11,195 nucleotides of DNA from an uncultured bacterium (GTDB taxonomy: Bacteria > Pseudomonadota > Gammaproteobacteria > Burkholderiales > Burkholderiaceae_D). The stretch is from assembly GCA_903872555.1 (NCBI GenBank), contig CAIQLE010000315.1, positions 1 to 11,195 on the forward strand, written 5' to 3'. Positions within the stretch are counted from its first letter, which is position 1. Each line of letters opens with the position of its first letter. Below are positions 7,062 to 11,195 of this stretch, piece after piece. Under the pieces are notes generated by a model that did not search any database, was not told the origin of the DNA, and saw only the letters and a list, made by a program, of their open reading frames with translations. The translations under genes and the position numbers were made by a program.

Positions 7062-8550
7062 CTCACTCTGGAATTTCGCCGGTTCAGCACTGCCGGCACT
7101 GGTCGCGCTGGCAACCGTCCCTTTTCTGATTCAGGGACTCGGGCTGGAAGGATTTGGCATCGTGACACTGATTGCCTCCATCGTCGGCTACTTCGGCATT
7201 TTAGATATCAATCTGTCAGCCGGCGCGATCAAATATCTGGCACAACATCATGCAACAAATGATCGTGAGCGTTTTTCTGAAACCTTCTGGTTCGGTGTCA
7301 TGTTTTATGGTGCACTGGGATTGATAGGCGGCCTGTTACTGGCCGCGGGTTCAGCTACGGTACTGGCGCGCTTTTTCACAGTTTCAGCAGCGCTGCAGAC
7401 ACAGACACTCAGCGCTTTGCATTGGGCCGCATTCGGGTTCGCACTGTCACAGATACAAAACTATCTCTTAGTCGTACCGCAAGCCTTGCAGCGCTATGAA
7501 CGTTCAGCCGGCGGAGAGGCGGTGTTTGGCATTACTTCGAATATATTGTCGGCACTGATCGCCATGGCCGGCGGCGGCATTGCCGGTGTGATTGCCGGGC
7601 GCGTAGCCGTACTGAGCGTGAATGTGGTGTGGCTCTGTTTTATGCTGAACCATCTGGGCATGCCGCTCACACCCCGACTGCCGCGGCGTGAACTTTGTCT
7701 GTCACTGATGCGCTTTAGCGGGCATAGCTATTTATCGCGACTGGCCTCGATGCTGCATCAGCATGCAGACAAACTCATCATTGCTTCAGTAGCAGGCCCG
7801 GTGGCACTCGCCATCTACAGCGTACCTGCACAACTGTCAGGCCGCATACTCGGGCTGACTTACCGTCTGTCCAGCGTGATCTATCCACGTGTCTCTGCAC
7901 TGGCGGCGAGCGGGCAGGACAGGCAAATGCAACAGCTCTATCTGGATGCCACCCGTTTCATGACGTATCTGAATTTTGCGGTTCTGGCCATCATTGCATT
8001 GACGGGCGCTACTTTCCTCAGGCGCTGGGTGGGTGCCGAATTTGTCGACAGCGGCTATCCGGTATTGTTGCTGGTAACGCTGGGCTTGCTGATGGATTCA
8101 CTCACCATCATTCCTTCACTCGTGAATGACGGCTTAGGTCATCCCCGCATCACTGGTCGCTTTGCTATCGCGCGCGGCTTGCTGGGCGCAGGCATGGTGT
8201 ATCTGGGCACACACTGGGCCGGCATCATCGGCGCCGCCGTGGCGCACCTGCTGTGCTCAGTGCTGATGACCAGTCTGTTTTTATTGTATGTCCATGGCCG
8301 CACCGTACCTGTGACGCTCGCAGAGACCTGGAACGCTTGCTGGCGGCCCAGCCTGTTGTCTGGCTGCTGCGTCTTGCTCTTGCTGTTTCCTCTGCGATGG
8401 TGGATGGGCGACAGTCTGGCAGCGCTGTTTGTTATGGCAGGTATCAGCAGCATGCTGTTGCTGGCCATCGGTCTGATATTTATCGTTCACAGCAGTGAAC
8501 GTTCGGCACTGCTGAGTTCAACCCGCCGACTGATGTCGGGAGCTCGCTGA
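7030..8550 (+). CDS. wzx: Wzx-like polysaccharide flippase (MOP/PST superfamily)
   Basis: This multi-pass inner-membrane protein is up to 506 aa, the normal size is about 420-510, and it has about 12-14 hydrophobic helices spread over its whole length. The N-terminal region is characteristic of the family: an Asn-rich amphipathic start, then GLGLEGFGIVTLI (36-48) and GYFGILDINLSAGAIKYLAQ (53-72). The middle contains LHQHADKLIIASVAGPVALAIY, the typical central 'D+ ... G ... l..Y' segment of flippases. It would move lipid-linked repeat units from the cytoplasmic to the periplasmic face. Two starts are possible: ATG 7030 overlaps the preceding gene by 32 nt, and ATG 7048 (MLLRNSLWNF) overlaps it by 14 nt. 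Neither has a clear ribosome site, and the second fits the family N-terminus slightly better. The next gene begins 1 nt after the stop. Exporter family is secure; the substrate is unknown. Confidence 0.9.
   Translation: MYDRRAMLLRNSLWNFAGSALPALVALATVPFLIQGLGLEGFGIVTLIASIVGYFGILDINLSAGAIKYLAQHHATNDRERFSETFWFGVMFYGALGLIGGLLLAAGSATVLARFFTVSAALQTQTLSALHWAAFGFALSQIQNYLLVVPQALQRYERSAGGEAVFGITSNILSALIAMAGGGIAGVIAGRVAVLSVNVVWLCFMLNHLGMPLTPRLPRRELCLSLMRFSGHSYLSRLASMLHQHADKLIIASVAGPVALAIYSVPAQLSGRILGLTYRLSSVIYPRVSALAASGQDRQMQQLYLDATRFMTYLNFAVLAIIALTGATFLRRWVGAEFVDSGYPVLLLVTLGLLMDSLTIIPSLVNDGLGHPRITGRFAIARGLLGAGMVYLGTHWAGIIGAAVAHLLCSVLMTSLFLLYVHGRTVPVTLAETWNACWRPSLLSGCCVLLLLFPLRWWMGDSLAALFVMAGISSMLLLAIGLIFIVHSSERSALLSSTRRLMSGAR
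8538..8542 (+). promoter_or_regulatory. Shine-Dalgarno for the GT4 gene
   Basis: GGGAG lies inside the end of the flippase gene, 9 nt before ATG 8552. It is one of the two good ribosome sites in the window and supports that start. Confidence 0.6.
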
Positions 8551-8551
8551 G

Positions 8552-9784
8552 ATGCGCATACTCATGGTCAGTGAAGATATCCCCGCCGAGGCCATGGGCG
8601 GACTAGGACGGCATGTGCTGGCACTCACACGTGCACTGGCGGCTGATGGTCATCAGGTTGACCTGATGGGGAATGATGATGCTCCATCAGCGGCATTGGA
8701 GGCAGAGCTTCCGGCAGGCAGCCAGTTCTACCCTGAACTGCACGGGCAATTTGAGGGCTGGAAAGAAATGTCACTCGGCCTCTTCATGCCTCCCAAACGC
8801 CATATATTGGCCCGTCGATTTGCACAAGCCATGCTGCGTCGTGGGCATGGCTATGAGGTGATTCATTATCACGGCCACTTGCCAAATGTGGCGCGACATA
8901 TTCCTGCGCAGGTGAATTTCATACAGACACGCCATGATCAGGGCAGTGACTGCCTGATCCATACACGTTTTCGGCGCGGGGCAATCTGCACAGAGACCAG
9001 CCCACAACATTGTGCAGGTTGCCGCAGCTGGCAGCCGAATCTCTTGCAAACTTATATAACTAGCTTAGCGGTGAAGCATTTTCGCCAAGAGGTGATGCAG
9101 GGATTTAAACGTCATAAGACGGTGTTTGTGTCGGACTTATTGCAGCGCAATCTGGAGCGCAGTTTCGGCGCTGGTCCATGGGGTGTGACGATACATAATT
9201 TCATCGATGCAGCTGAACTGAGCTCAGCACGCAGCAAGGCAACGCACCAGCCTGCCCTGCCTTTCGCTGCACTACGCGTATTCATTGCAGCCAAACTGTA
9301 TCCGGCGAAAGGCGTGGAAAGCCTGCTGACAGCGCTGATGCCCCGTATGGAAACTGCGCTACACATCACGGTTGCTGGTGATGGCGCCGACGAAGCCCAC
9401 CTGCGTCAATGCTTCCCACAAGTTAATTTTCTGGGCTGGCAAAGCAGTGCCGACACCCTGCGTATGACCGCCAGAGCAGATGCTGTGGTGGTGCCTTCCG
9501 TCTGTGAAGAGGCTTGTCCATCCACGGTGCTGGAAGCACTGTTACTGGGCAAGACCGTATTTGCCTTGCGACTGGGCGGCACGCCCGAACTGGCGAGCTA
9601 CGCCAGCGGTCCTGATCAACTGCGTCTGCATGACAGCATGGCAGAGCTGGCCAAGGCCCTGCGCGCATTCAGGCCGCGCGCTGATTACCCCCAACCCGCG
9701 GCAACAGCAGCCCATGCAAGTCAGGCGGCAGGACGTTTGCTCGCCTTGTATCGTCTACCACCCGGCGCTATTGCCACATCATGA
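8552..9784 (+). CDS. Glycosyltransferase family 4 (GT-B fold) with a cysteine cluster
   Basis: This 410-aa cytoplasmic or membrane-associated retaining glycosyltransferase probably adds one sugar of the repeat unit. The N-terminal domain begins MRILMVSEDIPAEAMGGLGRH, with the glycine-rich acceptor loop at 16-19. The C-terminal Rossmann domain begins about residue 240: the AAKLYPAKGVESLL segment (246-259) with the conserved phosphate-binding Lys, then VAGDGAD (274-280). The GT4 signature is E-x7-E at Glu320 and Glu328, inside SVCEEACPSTVLEAL. An unusual insertion at about 131-160 holds four cysteines (134, 146, 154, 157) in a C-x11-C-x7-C-x2-C layout, which could bind a metal or form disulfides. 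There is a strong ribosome site, and a 4-nt ATGA overlap with the next gene. The donor may be GDP- or UDP-sugar; GDP-fucose or a UDP-hexose are candidates from the neighbours, but specificity cannot be read from sequence. Confidence 0.9.
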   Translation: MRILMVSEDIPAEAMGGLGRHVLALTRALAADGHQVDLMGNDDAPSAALEAELPAGSQFYPELHGQFEGWKEMSLGLFMPPKRHILARRFAQAMLRRGHGYEVIHYHGHLPNVARHIPAQVNFIQTRHDQGSDCLIHTRFRRGAICTETSPQHCAGCRSWQPNLLQTYITSLAVKHFRQEVMQGFKRHKTVFVSDLLQRNLERSFGAGPWGVTIHNFIDAAELSSARSKATHQPALPFAALRVFIAAKLYPAKGVESLLTALMPRMETALHITVAGDGADEAHLRQCFPQVNFLGWQSSADTLRMTARADAVVVPSVCEEACPSTVLEALLLGKTVFALRLGGTPELASYASGPDQLRLHDSMAELAKALRAFRPRADYPQPAATAAHASQAAGRLLALYRLPPGAIATS

Positions 9785-10572
9785 TGAAGCCACGATTTTC
9801 TATCATTACCTGCACCCTTAACAGCGAGCCCTGGTTACGGACTTGCGTGGAATCCGTTCTGATGCAGGAAGACACTTCATTCGAATATATTCTGGTCGAT
9901 GGCGGCTCTATTGATGGCACGCTGGATTATTTGCGTAATCTTCAGACTACCTTCAGCAGCCAGTCATCACCACGCATCAAGCGACTCGACAATGTAGCCG
10001 GCGGCATCAGCCGCGCCATGAATGCGGGCATGGAAATCGCCAGCGGCGACATCATCGCTCATCTGCATTCGGATGATTTTTATCTGCGCAAGGATGTCCT
10101 GGCCACGGTAGACCATGCATTTCAGACCACTGCCTGTCGCTGGCTCTTTGGCCGCACCATGAGCGTGATAGAAGGCAAACTACGCGCAGAAAACTATCAG
10201 GCACCACGCTATAGCCGTGCCCAGCTCTTGCGCGGAAATTTCATTCCCCATCCTGCCACCTTTGTCAGCCGAGCTCTGATGTGGGAAGCAGGTTTCTTCG
10301 ATACGCGACTGAAATATGCCATGGACTATGACCTTTGGCTGCGACTGTCAAACATTGCCGAGCCTTGTCAGATCGCTTTGCCCCTGACCGCATTCCGTGA
10401 ACATGCCGGCAGTCTCTCCACGCGCGAACGCAGCAAAGCTATGGCTGAAGATTTTCAGGTCAGGCTGTCCCATAGTGGTATCAATCCTTTTGCGCGCCTC
10501 AGCCATCTGGCACGCTATTGCGTACGTCGGCGGCGTGCCCAGCTCGCAATGAATGGAGCATCCCATGCGTGA
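9781..10572 (+). CDS. Glycosyltransferase family 2 (WcaE/WcaA-like)
   Basis: This 263-aa inverting glycosyltransferase has a single GT-A domain. The N-terminus FSIITCTLNSE (6-16) is the first beta-strand, and ILVDGGSIDGT (37-47) is the nucleotide-binding loop. GGISRAMNAGMEIASGD (74-90) is the conserved helix before the DxD-like metal site HSDD (96-99). HPATFVSR (157-164) and MDYDLWLRL (181-189) form the acceptor/catalytic region. This set resembles the WcaE-like GT2 enzymes of colanic acid clusters, where a sugar is added from a nucleotide diphosphate donor. The start is ATG 9781, giving a 4-nt ATGA overlap with the GT4 gene; ATG 9784 is equally possible and changes only one residue. No membrane segment is seen, so it is probably peripheral at the inner membrane. 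The donor is unknown, with UDP-Glc, UDP-Gal and GDP-Fuc available from neighbours. Confidence 0.9.
   Translation: MMKPRFSIITCTLNSEPWLRTCVESVLMQEDTSFEYILVDGGSIDGTLDYLRNLQTTFSSQSSPRIKRLDNVAGGISRAMNAGMEIASGDIIAHLHSDDFYLRKDVLATVDHAFQTTACRWLFGRTMSVIEGKLRAENYQAPRYSRAQLLRGNFIPHPATFVSRALMWEAGFFDTRLKYAMDYDLWLRLSNIAEPCQIALPLTAFREHAGSLSTRERSKAMAEDFQVRLSHSGINPFARLSHLARYCVRRRRAQLAMNGASHA
10554..10558 (+). promoter_or_regulatory. Shine-Dalgarno for the last glycosyltransferase
   Basis: TGGAG sits 6 nt before ATG 10565, inside the end of the preceding GT2 gene. It fixes the start of the truncated gene at the right edge. Confidence 0.65.
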
Positions 10573-11195
10573 TTTTTCTCTGATACTGGCGACGGTCGGT
10601 CGCACCAACGAACTGAATCGCTTATTCGATTCGCTGCTGGCACAGACTTACCATGATTTTGAAGTCATCATCGTTGACCAGAACGATGATGATCGCCTGC
10701 TGCCGGTGGTGCACCGCGCACGTTGTCTGGGCATCGTCTTGCGTCACCTAAAACACAGCCCGCCGAATCTTGCCTGCGCCCGCAATACTGGCATTGCAGC
10801 AGCACAGGGAGCCTGGCTGGGATTTCCGGATGATGATTGCTGGTACGAGCCTCAGACACTGGAAAGAATCATCTTGCGCAGTCGGCGCATAGATAAACCA
10901 CAAGGTGTCATCAGCCGCTGGACTGAGCAAGATGCAGAAAGGCCGCCCGGCATCCTAAGCTGGAAACGCTCTTCGAATTTTCGCGATATTCCTGTGTCAT
11001 CCATTACCTTATTTTTTCAGCGTGAATTATTTGATCGTATAGGCGGATTCGACGGCCGACTGGGCGTGGGCCAGTGGTTTGGTGCCGGAGAAGAAACCGA
11101 TATCGTATTGCGAGCCTTACAGACCGGTGCATTGCTGGTGCATGAACCGAATGCAGAAGTGCATCATCGGGTGGAAACAGCTTCCGCCGGTTTCA
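10565..11195 (+). CDS. Glycosyltransferase family 2, 3'-truncated by window edge
   Basis: The reading frame is open from ATG 10565 to the end of the window, giving 210 complete codons and no stop. It starts within the last 8 nt of the previous gene and has a good ribosome site. The product is a GT-A fold enzyme. FSLILATVGR (4-13) is the first strand, FEVIIVDQNDD (32-42) the nucleotide-binding loop, and NLACARNTGIAAAQGAWLGF (68-87) the conserved helix. PDDDCWY (88-94) is the metal-binding DxD region, and GGFDGRLGVGQWFGAGEETD (160-179) carries the catalytic acidic ED pair. Perhaps 70-90 residues are missing, judged from the usual 280-300 aa of such proteins. It differs clearly from the preceding GT2 (different DxD and C-terminal motifs), so it is not a recent duplicate. 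It probably adds another sugar to the same repeat unit; donor and acceptor are unknown. Confidence 0.9.
   Translation, partial: MRDFSLILATVGRTNELNRLFDSLLAQTYHDFEVIIVDQNDDDRLLPVVHRARCLGIVLRHLKHSPPNLACARNTGIAAAQGAWLGFPDDDCWYEPQTLERIILRSRRIDKPQGVISRWTEQDAERPPGILSWKRSSNFRDIPVSSITLFFQRELFDRIGGFDGRLGVGQWFGAGEETDIVLRALQTGALLVHEPNAEVHHRVETASAGF

Noticed and set aside
8139..8498. Three overlapping short frames in the flippase 3' half
   Set aside because: All are out-of-frame readings of the flippase gene with no motif.
5584..9720. Repeated 10-mer CCCATGCAAG near 5585 and 9712
   Set aside because: Only two copies, both inside Ala-rich coding ends, with no inverted partner or wider similarity; likely chance.

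Overview
This window is a stretch of a polysaccharide (exopolysaccharide, capsule or O-antigen) biosynthesis locus from a Gram-negative bacterium. Every gene lies on the + strand, with base composition a little above 50% GC by eye. The gene content (GalU/GalE, GDP-fucose enzymes close to the E. coli type, Wzx/Wzy) points to a proteobacterium. A betaproteobacterium is my best guess, but nothing in the window proves it.

Layout. Positions 1-1012 hold the 3' part of a bifunctional mannose-1-phosphate guanylyltransferase/phosphomannose isomerase (manC type). It is followed by a small VanZ-like membrane protein (990-1436), galU (1417-2343) and galE (2350-3363). The only sizeable intergenic gap follows (3364-3457, 94 nt, with a bulged hairpin). 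A second run then contains gmd (3458-4600), fcl (4593-5633), a divergent Wzy/O-antigen-ligase-like membrane protein (5649-7061), a Wzx-type flippase (7030-8550), a GT4 glycosyltransferase (8552-9784), a GT2 glycosyltransferase (9781-10572) and a second GT2 cut by the right window edge (10565-11195). Most genes overlap or nearly touch, so the region is probably one or two polycistronic units with translational coupling.

How the genes work together. ManC makes GDP-mannose, and Gmd plus Fcl convert it to GDP-L-fucose. GalU makes UDP-glucose, and GalE converts it to UDP-galactose. The three glycosyltransferases would add sugars to a lipid-linked repeat unit, Wzx would flip it across the inner membrane, and the Wzy-like protein would polymerise it (or, if it is a ligase, transfer it) on the periplasmic side. 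The predicted product is a fucose-containing heteropolysaccharide that may also contain galactose and glucose. Not visible here are a phosphomannomutase, an initiating phosphoglycosyltransferase, and the Wza/Wzb/Wzc or ABC export and length-control proteins. These should lie outside the window.

I found no RNA genes, insertion sequences, CRISPR arrays, phage genes or clearly novel system. The least explained items are the VanZ-like protein embedded in the sugar-nucleotide genes, the divergent polymerase candidate, the cysteine cluster in the GT4 enzyme, and a Pro-to-Cys change in a conserved Gmd motif.
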